Assembly: GCF_004337695.1 (NCBI RefSeq)
Contig: NZ_SJXJ01000012.1
Span: 62,001 to 126,000 of the forward strand
Source: Tenacibaculum sp. M341
GTDB lineage: Bacteria > Bacteroidota > Bacteroidia > Flavobacteriales > Flavobacteriaceae
DNA length: 64,000 bases
Reading direction: 5' to 3'
This document shows, one piece after another, positions 45,753 through 55,430 of the stretch. Both the position numbers and the translations under genes were made by a program. The notes under the pieces were generated by a model. That model was not told the origin of the DNA. It saw nothing but the letters and a program-made list of their open reading frames with translations, and ran no database searches. The stretch's first letter is position 1. Each line of letters opens with the position of its first letter.

Positions 45753-48296
45753 TTATAAATCAGGTTTTATACCTATTCTAAGCGCGAATTTAGGTGTTGG
45801 AACTGCGATACTATTACCAGGAGCAGCATAGTCACTTCTCCAAATAGCATCAATTCTTAAAAAACGTAAGTTTCCATATCCAATATTTTCAATACCAAAA
45901 CCATATTCGTAGTATACTTTATTAGGTACGTTGTATAAAATATTACGAGTTCCTCTGCTATTTGTTACAGCATCATTAATGCTTCTGTTTTCATCTGAAA
46001 TGGTACCGTAAGCAGCTCTAAACGTAGCTAAACTTCTTAATTTTAATTTTTTTAATAACGGAATTCTATTCAGTAAAAAACCATTAAAATGATGTTCAAA
46101 ATGTGTAGATACATATTGATCAGTTACAAAATCATAGAAATTTAACAATGAAAATGTATTTGGTACAAGTGAGTATGATTGGTTTGCAGGAATAGCACTT
46201 AATAATGAAGAAGGCACTTTTCCGAAAGTTTTTCCACCTTCAACCGTAGCGTCTAATAATCCAAATTTACCTAATAAAATAGGTTGATTGTATCTAAACT
46301 GAATTTTATCATAATCATGAGTCCCGTTTAAAAAACCTTTGTAACCATGGCGGTAGTTGAATACTAATGAAGGGAAAATATTTCTTCCAAAACGTTGTTG
46401 TACCCCTAAACCATATACAAAACGACCAGGTGTAAAGCTGATATAAATATCAGAAGCAACATCTGTTACAGTAGATTGAAGGTTCCCTAAATCATCGAAA
46501 TAACTAGCAGAAAAGTTTTCAGGGCTAGCAGAACGTATTCTTGAGTGAGATAAGTTAAAGCCTACATGGAAATTGTTGTGTATAGCATAATCAAAATTAG
46601 TGGCTAATTTTTCTATGTTTGATAAAAAGAAATTGTTTCCTCTAGAGAATAAAGCACTAGTACCAAAAGTACTACCTAATAATTGATTGGTGTTAAATAA
46701 GGTACTACCTAATTGTTCAATGTCTTTTTGATAAGCAAGGCTAGTAGTGATTCTTGGTTTGTATGATAATAGATATTGGGCTTCAGCACCGTATTTAATT
46801 TCTTTATCTTTAAAACCATAAGCAATATGACCCGATAATCTAAAGCGATCATCTTTAGTAGTGAACGTACGGAAGCCTAATCGAGCTCGAATTCCCTCTA
46901 CTTCATTACTAGCAAGAGCAGTCCAAAATGGTCCTAGTTGTATGCCTAAGGCGTCAATATTGATAAAACCACTAGAAACAGTATTAATTAAACCTGTTAA
47001 TTTTTTAATTTGTTTTTTACTCTTTACGGTGGCTATTAAGTTATATGTTTCTTTATTTTCATCAGTATTTTTAGCTTGCCAATATTCCTCAGATTTTTCA
47101 TATTGATCAGGTCTAATTTTGGTGTTAGACTTCAGATAATAATCATCAGGATATGCCTTTTCTAAAATATAGTTATCGTAATTGATTGTTTTCTTTATGG
47201 TAAGTCCTTTATTAGCTTCGTTTTTATCTAAGAAAGTAAAATCTCCTTCATATGCATTTTTAGTAGGAATGTATATACTGTCTTTTCTTACTTCAAATTC
47301 TTTTTCAAATGTTAAGCCACGAACAAAGTTTAAATTAGCACCTTTGGCTACTTCCATTCGTAACTTCTTTATAGAAAAAGCTTTATCTGCTATCCATACA
47401 TTCCCTTTAAAAGCTAAATCTTCATCTCTAATAGGGAAGAAGTATATGTTGTATAATTTTTTATTGTTTTCTACTATACTATCGTATAGTACATAATCGT
47501 AAGTAGCAAAACCATCAGTAGATAAAGGGCTCACAAACGATTTGCGAAGTAATGTTATATTGTTTCTAAAAACATCTACATTTTGAAAGGTGTTAGACAT
47601 TCTGTCAAATACAAAACCTTGAGCACCTAAACCAGCTTGTTTTTCTGCCTCAATATCTTCACGCTCTGTATTTGTTTTGTTGTTACCATATACGTTGGCT
47701 ATTTGTTCACTAAGAAAAATAGGGATATAGTAGTTTATTCCATCACTATCATATTTGATTTCACTACTAACATCTTTGTATTCATCTTTAAATAAAGTTT
47801 TAACAAAAGATGAGTCTAGGTTGTTTAATCCAATTTCAATAGCAGTGTGTTTCTTGTATTGATAATGTTTTACTAAATCAAGACCATTTTTTCTTTTTCG
47901 TTTCCATACTTCTTTTAAAATTTTATAAGCAGGATTCTCTTTCTTTTTGAGTCTTTTCTTAGGTTTACTAACTACAATAACTTCTTCTAAAACATCAGTT
48001 CCTTCTTTCAAAACGATATTAAGGAACGTAACTTTAGGAGAAATTTTAATTGTTTGAGTTTGGAATCCCATCAAAGAGATTTCTAAGGTTCCTTTTTTCT
48101 CAGGAATCGTAAAAGCAAACCTTCCATCATCATCAGTAGTAGTTCCATTCGAAGTACCTTGTACAAATACGTTTACAAACGGAATAGGAGTTTCAAACTC
48201 ATCTACTACTTTTCCTCTAACTGTAAGTTGAGCATTTAGATACATGCTTATACAACTCAACAAAACAAAAAACTTAATTCTCATAGGTTTATTCAT
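45753..48296 (-). CDS. outer-membrane DUF5686 / carboxypeptidase-regulatory protein
   Basis: 847 aa. A signal peptide ends in LNAQ; a carboxypeptidase-like repeat follows (VRGKVVDEFETPIPFVNVF); then the DUF5686 region with PAYKILKEVWKRKRKNG and IKKLRMEVAKGANLNFVRGL; then about 400 residues of beta barrel ending PKFALRIGIKPDL. It is probably an outer-membrane barrel with a periplasmic plug-like part; no plug of TonB type is seen. ATG at 48284 is an alternative start. Confidence 0.85.
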   Translation of the reverse strand: MNKPMRIKFFVLLSCISMYLNAQLTVRGKVVDEFETPIPFVNVFVQGTSNGTTTDDDGRFAFTIPEKKGTLEISLMGFQTQTIKISPKVTFLNIVLKEGTDVLEEVIVVSKPKKRLKKKENPAYKILKEVWKRKRKNGLDLVKHYQYKKHTAIEIGLNNLDSSFVKTLFKDEYKDVSSEIKYDSDGINYYIPIFLSEQIANVYGNNKTNTEREDIEAEKQAGLGAQGFVFDRMSNTFQNVDVFRNNITLLRKSFVSPLSTDGFATYDYVLYDSIVENNKKLYNIYFFPIRDEDLAFKGNVWIADKAFSIKKLRMEVAKGANLNFVRGLTFEKEFEVRKDSIYIPTKNAYEGDFTFLDKNEANKGLTIKKTINYDNYILEKAYPDDYYLKSNTKIRPDQYEKSEEYWQAKNTDENKETYNLIATVKSKKQIKKLTGLINTVSSGFINIDALGIQLGPFWTALASNEVEGIRARLGFRTFTTKDDRFRLSGHIAYGFKDKEIKYGAEAQYLLSYKPRITTSLAYQKDIEQLGSTLFNTNQLLGSTFGTSALFSRGNNFFLSNIEKLATNFDYAIHNNFHVGFNLSHSRIRSASPENFSASYFDDLGNLQSTVTDVASDIYISFTPGRFVYGLGVQQRFGRNIFPSLVFNYRHGYKGFLNGTHDYDKIQFRYNQPILLGKFGLLDATVEGGKTFGKVPSSLLSAIPANQSYSLVPNTFSLLNFYDFVTDQYVSTHFEHHFNGFLLNRIPLLKKLKLRSLATFRAAYGTISDENRSINDAVTNSRGTRNILYNVPNKVYYEYGFGIENIGYGNLRFLRIDAIWRSDYAAPGNSIAVPTPKFALRIGIKPDL

Positions 48297-48299
48297 ACC

Positions 48300-48333
48300 A
48301 AAATCCTTCTGGTTATTATACCAAAAGGATTTT
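48300..48333 (-). terminator. terminator of pdhB
   Basis: AAAATCCTTtTGGT / ACCAgAAGGATTTT with one unpaired position, 32 bases after the stop. T-run is short. Confidence 0.7.
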
Positions 48334-48364
48334 AGTTAGTTATAATTATTTAATTTTTAATACA

Positions 48365-49345
48365 TTACTTAATGTACATTACCTCCTTTACAGCTGTAAC
48401 TACATCGTTCGCATTAGGCAACCATTTCTCTAGTAATACTGGAGAATATGGAGCTGGCGTATCAGCTGTTGTGATTCTTTTGATAGGAGCATCTAAATAG
48501 TCAAATGCTTCATCTTGTACTCTAAATGTTATTTCTGAAGAAACACTACCAAATGGCCAAGCCTCTTCTAAAATAACTAATCTATTCGTTTTTTTAACAG
48601 ATTCTAAGATTGTATTGTGATCCATTGGACGCACTGTTCTTAAATCTATTACTTCAACAGATATACCTTCTTCTGCTAATGCATCAGCAGCTTTATATGC
48701 TTCCTTTATGATTTTACCAAAAGATACTACAGTAACATCGGTACCTGTTCTTTTGATTTCTGCAACTCCAATTGGAATTATATATTCTCCCTCAGGAATT
48801 TCCATTTTATCTCCATACATCTGCTCAGACTCCATGAAAATAACTGGATCATCATCTCTAATTGCTGCTTTTAATAATCCTTTAGCATCATATGGATTAG
48901 ATGGTACTATTACCTTTAAACCAGGGCAATTAGCATACCAACTTTCAAAAGCTTGTGAGTGTGTTGCTGCAAGCTGACCAGCAGAAGCAGTTGGACCTCT
49001 AAATACAATAGGACAGTTAAATTGTCCTCCACTCATTTGACGTATTTTAGCAGCATTGTTAATAATTTGATCTATACCAACTAAAGAAAAGTTGAAGGTC
49101 ATATACTCTACTATAGGTCTATTGCCGTTCATTGCAGAACCTACAGCTATTCCTCCAAAACCTAATTCAGCAATAGGAGTATCAATAACTCTCTTAGCAC
49201 CAAATTCGTCTAACATTCCTTTACTCGCCTTGTAAGCACCATTATATTCCGCAACTTCTTCCCCCATTAAATAGATGCTCTCATCGCGACGCATTTCTTC
49301 ACTCATTGCTTCGCAAATCGCTTCTCTAAATTGAACTGTTTTCAT
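48365..49345 (-). CDS. pdhB: pyruvate dehydrogenase E1 component beta subunit
   Basis: 326 aa, standard for the beta chain of a heterodimeric E1. Marks are MGEEVAEYNGAYKASKGM, RVIDTPIAELGFGGIAVG, GPTASAGQLAATHSQAFE and VEVIDLRTVRPMD. It supplies the thiamine-diphosphate site with the alpha chain, which is not in this window; a 2-oxoisovalerate dehydrogenase is less likely. A TACTTTTG -7 box is on the minus strand upstream. It is divergent from etfBA. Confidence 0.92.
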   Translation of the reverse strand: MKTVQFREAICEAMSEEMRRDESIYLMGEEVAEYNGAYKASKGMLDEFGAKRVIDTPIAELGFGGIAVGSAMNGNRPIVEYMTFNFSLVGIDQIINNAAKIRQMSGGQFNCPIVFRGPTASAGQLAATHSQAFESWYANCPGLKVIVPSNPYDAKGLLKAAIRDDDPVIFMESEQMYGDKMEIPEGEYIIPIGVAEIKRTGTDVTVVSFGKIIKEAYKAADALAEEGISVEVIDLRTVRPMDHNTILESVKKTNRLVILEEAWPFGSVSSEITFRVQDEAFDYLDAPIKRITTADTPAPYSPVLLEKWLPNANDVVTAVKEVMYIK

Positions 49346-49455
49346 ACGTTTTATTAAAAGTCGTTGTTTATTTGATTTGCAAAAGTAAAAAATTAAAAAC
49401 TAAGTGAATGATTTGAATGTTAAAAAGCATATAAAAAGCACTCTTTTTGCATAAA

Positions 49456-49479
49456 ATTTATTATGCATGCATAATAAAT
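49456..49479. promoter_or_regulatory. perfect 24-bp palindrome before etfBA, candidate operator
   Basis: ATTTATTATGCA / TGCATAATAAAT, a perfect inverted repeat with no spacer, 55 bases before etfB. A TAAATTCG box follows, about 12-20 bases downstream, so the palindrome would sit near the -33 zone. Dyad shape and length fit a dimeric repressor. Confidence 0.5.
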
Positions 49480-49534
49480 CAAAAAAAATCCGTAAATTCG
49501 TGGCACTAAAATAAGCGTTCAAAAACATCAATAT

Positions 49535-50275
49535 ATGAAAATATTAGTTTGTATCAGCCATGTGCCAGATACCACTTCAAAAATTAATTTCACCGAAAAC
49601 GATACGAAGTTTGATACTAACGGTGTTCAGTTTGTTATAAATCCTTACGATGAGTTTAGTTTAACTCGTGCTATGTGGTTTAAAGAGAAGCAAGGTGCTT
49701 CTGTAACAGTTGTAAATGTTGGAGGTGCTGAAACTGAACCAACTTTACGTAAAGCATTAGCTATTGGTGCTGATGATGCTATTCGTGTTAACGCTGAGCC
49801 AACTGATGGTTTCTTAGTTGCAAAAGAATTAGCTGAGGTTGTTAAAAATGGTGGATACGATTTAGTATTAGCTGGTAAAGAGTCTGCAGATTATAATGGA
49901 CAAATGGTTCCAGGGATGTTAGCTTCATTATTAGATTTCAATTTTGTAAATGGATGTGTTGGTGTTGAAGTTGATGGTACTAATGTTACCTTAGAAAGAG
50001 AGATTGATGGTGGTGAAGAAAAAGTTTCTTCAACATTACCAATGGTTGTTGCAGGACAAAAAGGAATTGTAGAGGAAAAAGATTTACGTATTCCTAATAT
50101 GCGTGGAATTATGATGGCTCGTAAAAAGCCTTTAAGTGTAGTAGAACCAGCTGGAGCAAGTGCTGCAACAGGTACTAAAACGTTTGAGAAACCAGCTCCT
50201 AAAGGAGATGTGAAGTTAGTAGATAATGTTGATGATTTAATCAATTTATTACATAACGAAGCAAAAGCAATTTAA
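49535..50275 (+). CDS. etfB: electron transfer flavoprotein beta subunit
   Basis: 246 aa. Marks: KILVCISHVPDTTSKI, VINPYDEFSLTRA, AGKESADYNGQMVPGMLA and IPNMRGIMMARKKPL. It takes electrons from acyl-CoA dehydrogenases and holds AMP. It is divergent from pdhB and starts the etfBA pair, with 63 bases to etfA. Confidence 0.95.
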   Translation: MKILVCISHVPDTTSKINFTENDTKFDTNGVQFVINPYDEFSLTRAMWFKEKQGASVTVVNVGGAETEPTLRKALAIGADDAIRVNAEPTDGFLVAKELAEVVKNGGYDLVLAGKESADYNGQMVPGMLASLLDFNFVNGCVGVEVDGTNVTLEREIDGGEEKVSSTLPMVVAGQKGIVEEKDLRIPNMRGIMMARKKPLSVVEPAGASAATGTKTFEKPAPKGDVKLVDNVDDLINLLHNEAKAI

Positions 50276-50338
50276 TTAAAAAACTCATTTTGAGTAGACG
50301 TATTTATTCGATCTATTCAAATAAAAAATAAAAATATT

Positions 50339-51292
50339 ATGTCTGTATTAGTTTTTGCCGATTCGTCGGAAGGAAAATTCAAAAAAACAGCTTTCGAAGT
50401 TGTTTCTTACGGAAAAAAAGTAGCAGAACAATTAGGTACTAATGTTGTTGCTTTAACTATAAATGGAGGTGATGCTGCTGAATTATATACTTATGGTGCA
50501 GAGAAAGTTGTAGAAGTTAAGAATGATTTGTCTTCTTTTAACGCTAAAGCATATGCAGCTATCATTAAGCAAGTAGCAGAGCAGCAATCTGCTGATACTG
50601 TAATTGTAGATTCTAGTGTTGATGGATTAACAGTAGGACCTTTAGTAGCTGTAAATTTAGAGGCTGGTTATGCTTCTAATGTAGTTGCTTTACCAGAAAG
50701 TACAAGTCCATTTGTTGTAAAGCGTAAAGCTTTTTCAAATAAAGGATTTAACAACACTGAAATTTCTTCAGCTAATAAAGTAATTGGTGTTGCTAAAAAT
50801 TCATATGGAGCACATGAAAATGCTGTTAGCGGAGCTGCTGAAAGTTTTGACGCTACGTTACCTGAATTAGGGGTAAGTTCTGTGTCAATTGATAAAGCAA
50901 CAGGTACAGTAACAATTGCTGATGCTGATGTTGTTGTTTCTGCAGGACGTGGATTAAAAGGACCTGAAAACTGGGGAATGGTAGAGGAGTTAGCTGATGT
51001 TTTAGGTGCAGCAACTGCTTGTTCTAAACCAGTTTCTGATTTAGGTTGGAGACCTCACAGTGAGCACGTAGGGCAAACAGGAAAGCCAGTAGCATCTAAC
51101 TTATACATTGCAATTGGTATTTCTGGAGCTATTCAACACTTAGCGGGTGTAAATGCTTCTAAAGTAAAAGTAGTTATCAATAATGACCCTGAAGCTCCTT
51201 TCTTTAAAGCTGCTGATTATGGTATTGTTGGAGATGCTTTTGAAGTAGTACCTCAATTAATTGAAAAATTAAAGGATTTCAAAAAAGCATAA
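50339..51292 (+). CDS. etfA: electron transfer flavoprotein alpha subunit
   Basis: 317 aa. The FAD-binding end shows VVSAGRGLKGPENWGMVEEL, GWRPHSEHVGQTGKPV and IGISGAIQHLAG. With EtfB it passes electrons to ETF dehydrogenase and the respiratory chain. A terminator follows. Confidence 0.96.
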   Translation: MSVLVFADSSEGKFKKTAFEVVSYGKKVAEQLGTNVVALTINGGDAAELYTYGAEKVVEVKNDLSSFNAKAYAAIIKQVAEQQSADTVIVDSSVDGLTVGPLVAVNLEAGYASNVVALPESTSPFVVKRKAFSNKGFNNTEISSANKVIGVAKNSYGAHENAVSGAAESFDATLPELGVSSVSIDKATGTVTIADADVVVSAGRGLKGPENWGMVEELADVLGAATACSKPVSDLGWRPHSEHVGQTGKPVASNLYIAIGISGAIQHLAGVNASKVKVVINNDPEAPFFKAADYGIVGDAFEVVPQLIEKLKDFKKA

Positions 51293-51314
51293 TTCTTTAG
51301 ATTAAATATTATGT

Positions 51315-51349
51315 AAAACCTCGAAAAAAACATCGGGGTTTTATTTTTT
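51315..51349 (+). terminator. terminator of etfBA
   Basis: AAAACCTCG / CGGGGTTTT stem (one G-T pair) with an A-rich loop and T-run. Confidence 0.85.
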
Positions 51350-51441
51350 ACAAGAAACACTTTACGTACACATATTTTTATTAAATTGTGGCACCTTAAA
51401 AGCGGTCTATAAAAGACAGCTTTTTTTGTGAAGATAGATAC

Positions 51442-52059
51442 ATGAGCTTAATAAGACTAACAATAAAAGGAATTTCTTACAGCCAAACTCAAAGCGGTGC
51501 TTATGCCCTTGTTTTGAGTGAAGTAGAAGGAAGTAAAACGTTACCTATTATTATAGGTGCTTTTGAAGCGCAATCAATAGCTATTGCGTTAGAAAAGGAA
51601 ATTAGACCTCCAAGACCTTTAACACATGATTTGTTTAAATCGTTTGCAGAAAGGTTCGAAATACAAGTTAAACAAGTAATTATCCATAAGCTAGTGGATG
51701 GTGTGTTCTTTTCAAGTTTAATTTGTGAGCAAAATGGCGTAGAGGAAGTAATAGATACTAGAACTTCAGATGCTATTGCGCTAGCAGTTCGTTTTCAAGC
51801 TCCTATTTTTACATATAAAAATATACTAGATAAAGCAGGAATTTACCTTAAGTCTGATGAGCATTTAGAAATGCAAGAAGATAGTGAGGTTGATAGCATT
51901 GAATTGATTGCTGAATCAGAAGATGATTACGCAAAAGGGAACAATTATTCGGAACTTTCACTAAGTGAATTAGAAGAACAATTAAATGACGCTGTAAATA
52001 ATGAAGATTACGAATCTGCAGCTAAAATAAGAGACGAAATAAGCAAACGCTCTTCATAA
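51442..52059 (+). CDS. bifunctional nuclease (DUF151) with UVR motif
   Basis: 205 aa. The DUF151 part covers residues 1-130 (LPIIIGAFEAQSIAIALE, TSDAIALAVRFQAPIF). A UvrB/UvrC-type pairing motif forms the end (ELEEQLNDAVNNEDYESAAK). Bifunctional nucleases of this family act on DNA and RNA in plants; in bacteria the role is unclear. It starts 26 bases before the nucleoside transporter gene, so both may share a transcript. Confidence 0.88.
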   Translation: MSLIRLTIKGISYSQTQSGAYALVLSEVEGSKTLPIIIGAFEAQSIAIALEKEIRPPRPLTHDLFKSFAERFEIQVKQVIIHKLVDGVFFSSLICEQNGVEEVIDTRTSDAIALAVRFQAPIFTYKNILDKAGIYLKSDEHLEMQEDSEVDSIELIAESEDDYAKGNNYSELSLSELEEQLNDAVNNEDYESAAKIRDEISKRSS

Positions 52060-52085
52060 AAAATATATACGCTCTTTCTTATATT

Positions 52086-53816
52086 ATGAAAAAAATTATT
52101 TTATTTTTTTTTATAGGGATTTCTACGTTTTTATTCGGTCAAAATATTGAAAAAAACTGGAAGTTTACAGCTATAGAAAATACAAAAGGTGAAGCATTAG
52201 TAACTATCAATAAAGGAGATTTCTTTAAATTAGATAAAGGTAATTTTAATTATTTTCTTGAAGCTAAAGATAGTTTATTAGCTAAAGGTAGTTACATTCA
52301 TCAAAACAACTTACTTATATTTAACTACAGTCAACCAACAGATACAGTACGTTACTATAATATTGTAGCTATAGATGATAATCAGTTGACAATTTCAGAG
52401 AAAAATGTATTGTATAAGTTTTCCTCAGAAACACAGGAAGTAGTTACGCCTGTTGAAGCTGAAAAAACGACTGCTGTAACTAAAGCGAATACAAATCAAA
52501 TTGTAGCAAGTCAAGGTTTTACTTTTACAAGTTTATGGCGAGGGGTTTTAGGAATGATTTCGCTATTAATTGTTGCTTTTTTATTTAGTAGCAATAAAAA
52601 AGCAATTGATTGGAAAACGGTTGGTTTAGGTTTAGGTTTTCAACTTTTCATAGCAATTGGAGTTTTAAAAATTCCATTTATACAAAAGATTTTTGAAGGT
52701 ATAGGAAGTTTATTTGTAAGTGTATTAGATTTTACTAGAGCTGGAAGTAAGTTTCTTTTTGAAGGATTAGTAGTTGATATGGATACTTTTGGGTTCATCT
52801 TTGCTTTTCAAGTATTACCAACGATCATCTTCTTTTCTGCATTAACATCTTTACTGTTTTATTTAGGAATTATTCAAAAGGTAGTAAAAGTATTAGCTTG
52901 GACACTTTCTAAAATTTTAAAAATTTCTGGAGCAGAAAGCTTATCTGTAGCAGGTAATATTTTCTTAGGACAAACCGAAGCACCGTTATTGATTAAGGCA
53001 TATTTAGAAAAAATGAACCGATCTGAAATATTATTAGTGATGATTGGTGGTATGGCAACAGTAGCAGGAGCGGTTTTAGCGGCTTACATAGGCTTTTTAG
53101 GAGGAGATGATCCTGCATTACGTTTACAATTTGCAAAACACTTATTAGCAGCCTCTGTAATGGCAGCACCAGGAGCGATTGTAATTTCTAAGATTTTATA
53201 TCCACAAACAGAAGATGTAAATACAGATGTTCAAGTATCATCTGAAAAATTAGGATCTAATATTTTGGATGCTATTGCTAATGGAACAACAGAAGGATTA
53301 CAATTGGCAATGAATGTAGGAGCAATGCTATTGGTATTTGTAGCTTTTATAGCAATGATTAATGGAATATTAGGTTGGGTAGGAGATGTTACTTCTTTAA
53401 ATGATTGGATGGCTACAAATACACCGTATCAAAAATTCTCTTTAGAAGCAATATTAGGATATATTTTTGCGCCGTTAATGTGGTTAATTGGAGTTGCTAA
53501 AGAAGATATTGCTTTAATGGGGCAATTATTAGGAATTAAATTAGCAGCTAGTGAATTTGTTGGTTATATTCAATTAGCTGAACTTAAAAATGTTGCAAAT
53601 GCAACGCATTTAACTTATAACAAGTCTATAATTATGGCTACGTATATGTTATGTGGATTTGCAAATTTTGCCTCTATAGGTATTCAAATTGGAGGTATAG
53701 GATCTTTGGCTCCAGGACAAAGAAAAACATTATCTGAGTTTGGAATAAAAGCTTTAATTGGAGGTACTATTGCTTCATTAATGTCTGCAACTATTGCCGG
53801 AATGATTATTGGCTAA
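52086..53816 (+). CDS. concentrative nucleoside transporter with an extra exported N-terminal domain
   Basis: 576 aa. The CNT part starts near residue 150 and shows the NupC features AGNIFLGQTEAPLLIKAYLE, MATVAGAVLAAYIGFLG and CGFANFASIGIQIGGIGSLAP. Residues 1-18 are a signal peptide ending in FLFGQ, and about 20-115 form a beta-rich lipocalin-like domain (YFLEAKDSLLAKGSYIHQNN). This exported part is absent from Escherichia coli NupC (about 400 aa). It may catch or present nucleosides; related fusions are known in Bacteroidota by length. Confidence 0.9.
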   Translation: MKKIILFFFIGISTFLFGQNIEKNWKFTAIENTKGEALVTINKGDFFKLDKGNFNYFLEAKDSLLAKGSYIHQNNLLIFNYSQPTDTVRYYNIVAIDDNQLTISEKNVLYKFSSETQEVVTPVEAEKTTAVTKANTNQIVASQGFTFTSLWRGVLGMISLLIVAFLFSSNKKAIDWKTVGLGLGFQLFIAIGVLKIPFIQKIFEGIGSLFVSVLDFTRAGSKFLFEGLVVDMDTFGFIFAFQVLPTIIFFSALTSLLFYLGIIQKVVKVLAWTLSKILKISGAESLSVAGNIFLGQTEAPLLIKAYLEKMNRSEILLVMIGGMATVAGAVLAAYIGFLGGDDPALRLQFAKHLLAASVMAAPGAIVISKILYPQTEDVNTDVQVSSEKLGSNILDAIANGTTEGLQLAMNVGAMLLVFVAFIAMINGILGWVGDVTSLNDWMATNTPYQKFSLEAILGYIFAPLMWLIGVAKEDIALMGQLLGIKLAASEFVGYIQLAELKNVANATHLTYNKSIIMATYMLCGFANFASIGIQIGGIGSLAPGQRKTLSEFGIKALIGGTIASLMSATIAGMIIG

Positions 53817-54005
53817 AAAAATAGGGGGTAATTCATGCTTTTTTTGTGAATGCTTTTTTTATTTTTGTATGTGTATTGATTAATCGATAATAGATTAAAT
53901 AATATACAATGGAAATTATAGTTTAGTCGAATTAATAGTTTTCATCCCCAATATTAAAATAAAAAGAGCATCTTTATTACTTACTTAAAAAGTAAGTCTT
54001 ATTGT

Positions 54006-54392
54006 GTGTTGCAAAAATTACGTGTAAACAAGTTGGAATCATTAATTGTAATTCTCATAGGGTTTGTCATTATTGCTGTTTTTGATATTTTAGGCTCAAT
54101 TTTGTCGAGAGTATTAGGATTTGAGTATGTATGGCTTACTTTCGGATCATTTATTATTTACGGAATGTTATCATTGTACTTACAAAAGTATGATGGTTTG
54201 TCTATAGCTTTATTAGGCAGTTTTTTAATAGGACTATTTGATGGTAGCATTGGACTTTTAATAGCAGATAAGCTTAAAGCAAACATTAGAGAAGAAGATA
54301 AAGCGGTAATTAAAATCACGCCGAAATTAATTTTTTCAATGGGAGTATACGCAGCTGTTACAGGAATGATTGCTATTCTTTTATTTTCATAA
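54006..54392 (+). CDS. small membrane protein, hypothetical
   Basis: 128 aa with four hydrophobic segments (SLIVILIGFVIIAVFDILGS; YVWLTFGSFIIYGMLS; ALLGSFLIGLFDGSIGLLI; FSMGVYAAVTGMIAILLF). No named family recognised. The start is GTG, with TTG next. The region before it holds a palindrome ACTTACTT / AAGTAAGT (53979-53997) and the block ATAGGGGGTAA at 53821. Confidence 0.6.
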   Translation: MLQKLRVNKLESLIVILIGFVIIAVFDILGSILSRVLGFEYVWLTFGSFIIYGMLSLYLQKYDGLSIALLGSFLIGLFDGSIGLLIADKLKANIREEDKAVIKITPKLIFSMGVYAAVTGMIAILLFS

Positions 54393-54460
54393 TAATCTTA
54401 GTAATACAATTTTTAGTGTTTTAAATTCGTTTCTATAAAAAAAAACACAAAAAGAGTATT

Positions 54461-55225
54461 ATGAAAAAGATCTATTTATTATTATTCATTGTTTTTTCTG
54501 TAAAAATATTTTCACAAACAAAAACCATACATGTGTATGTGGCTTTGTGTGATAATAAGTATCAAGGAATTGTTCCTGTGCCTAAAACATTAGGTAATGG
54601 AAAAGATCCTAGAAACAATTTATATTGGGGAGCTGCTTATGGTGTAAAATCATATTTGAAATACAAAACAAAAGATTGGTCTTTAGTGGCTAATTTAAAA
54701 CCAGATAATGTAAATGTTTTGGAACGAGTTTTGTTCAAGCATAAATCTAAAGACATGTATTTGTTAGCTGATGCTTATGATGGAGAACAAATTAAAAATT
54801 GCACTATTGATTTTTTAAAAGCTTCAAATAATCAGCGTAAAGAAGAGATTGTATATAAAGATAAGCGGTTGAATTTTGGAGGAAGTTCTAATTTGGTATC
54901 ATACATTGGGCATGATGGATTAATGGATTTTAATGTTTCAATACCTTATAATAACAGTACTTCTAATAAAAAAGACGTAATTATATTAGCATGTTATAGT
55001 CAGCATTTCTTCTCAAAAGAACTTCGCAAAGCAAATGCAAACCCTATTTTATTAACTACAAACTTAATGGCGCCTGAAGCATATACTTTAAAGGCAGCGC
55101 TAGATGGTTGGTCTCTGTTAGAATCGAAAAAAGAAATTAAAGAAAGAGCAGCTAAAGCTTATCACAAATATCAAAAATGTGGTTTAAGAGGAGCAAGAAA
55201 TTTATTTAACACTAGTTTGAAATAG
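54461..55225 (+). CDS. secreted protein with clan CD (caspase-like) His/Cys pair, uncharacterised
   Basis: 254 aa with signal peptide (FIVFSVKIFSQ). The pattern YIGHDG (H151) followed 27 residues later by ILACYS (C178) is like the catalytic dyad of caspase-, metacaspase- and gingipain-like peptidases (clan CD). Strands before each motif (VIILACYS) fit the fold. The N-terminal part repeats VYVALCDNKYQG and YLLADAYDG. Protease activity is inferred; the family name is not known to me. It is the last gene before the Cys-rich peptide cluster. Confidence 0.6.
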   Translation: MKKIYLLLFIVFSVKIFSQTKTIHVYVALCDNKYQGIVPVPKTLGNGKDPRNNLYWGAAYGVKSYLKYKTKDWSLVANLKPDNVNVLERVLFKHKSKDMYLLADAYDGEQIKNCTIDFLKASNNQRKEEIVYKDKRLNFGGSSNLVSYIGHDGLMDFNVSIPYNNSTSNKKDVIILACYSQHFFSKELRKANANPILLTTNLMAPEAYTLKAALDGWSLLESKKEIKERAAKAYHKYQKCGLRGARNLFNTSLK

Positions 55226-55343
55226 TTAGTAAATAGTGTGTTTTATTGTTAAAAACGCATTGTAATGTTAGTTTTGTTAAAAAAAGTTTAGTTTTTAGTT
55301 TTTTTTATTATATTTACAGAAACCTCTTAGTCAAATAATTAAA

Positions 55344-55430
55344 ATGAAAAACACAATAGTTTCTTCATTCTATCATAAAATCCAAATGAAATTTATATTG
55401 AGAATAGATTTCACTTTAAATATGTTTTAA
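55344..55430 (+). pseudogene. orphan 28-codon ORF, possible remnant of an outer-membrane gene start
   Basis: MKNTIVSSFYHKIQMKFILR then a few more residues to TAA. It has the look of the beginning of a SusC/TonB receptor gene of the phylum (basic n-region and start of a signal) cut off by a stop, with nothing following. It may also be a real short peptide or chance. Confidence 0.25.
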
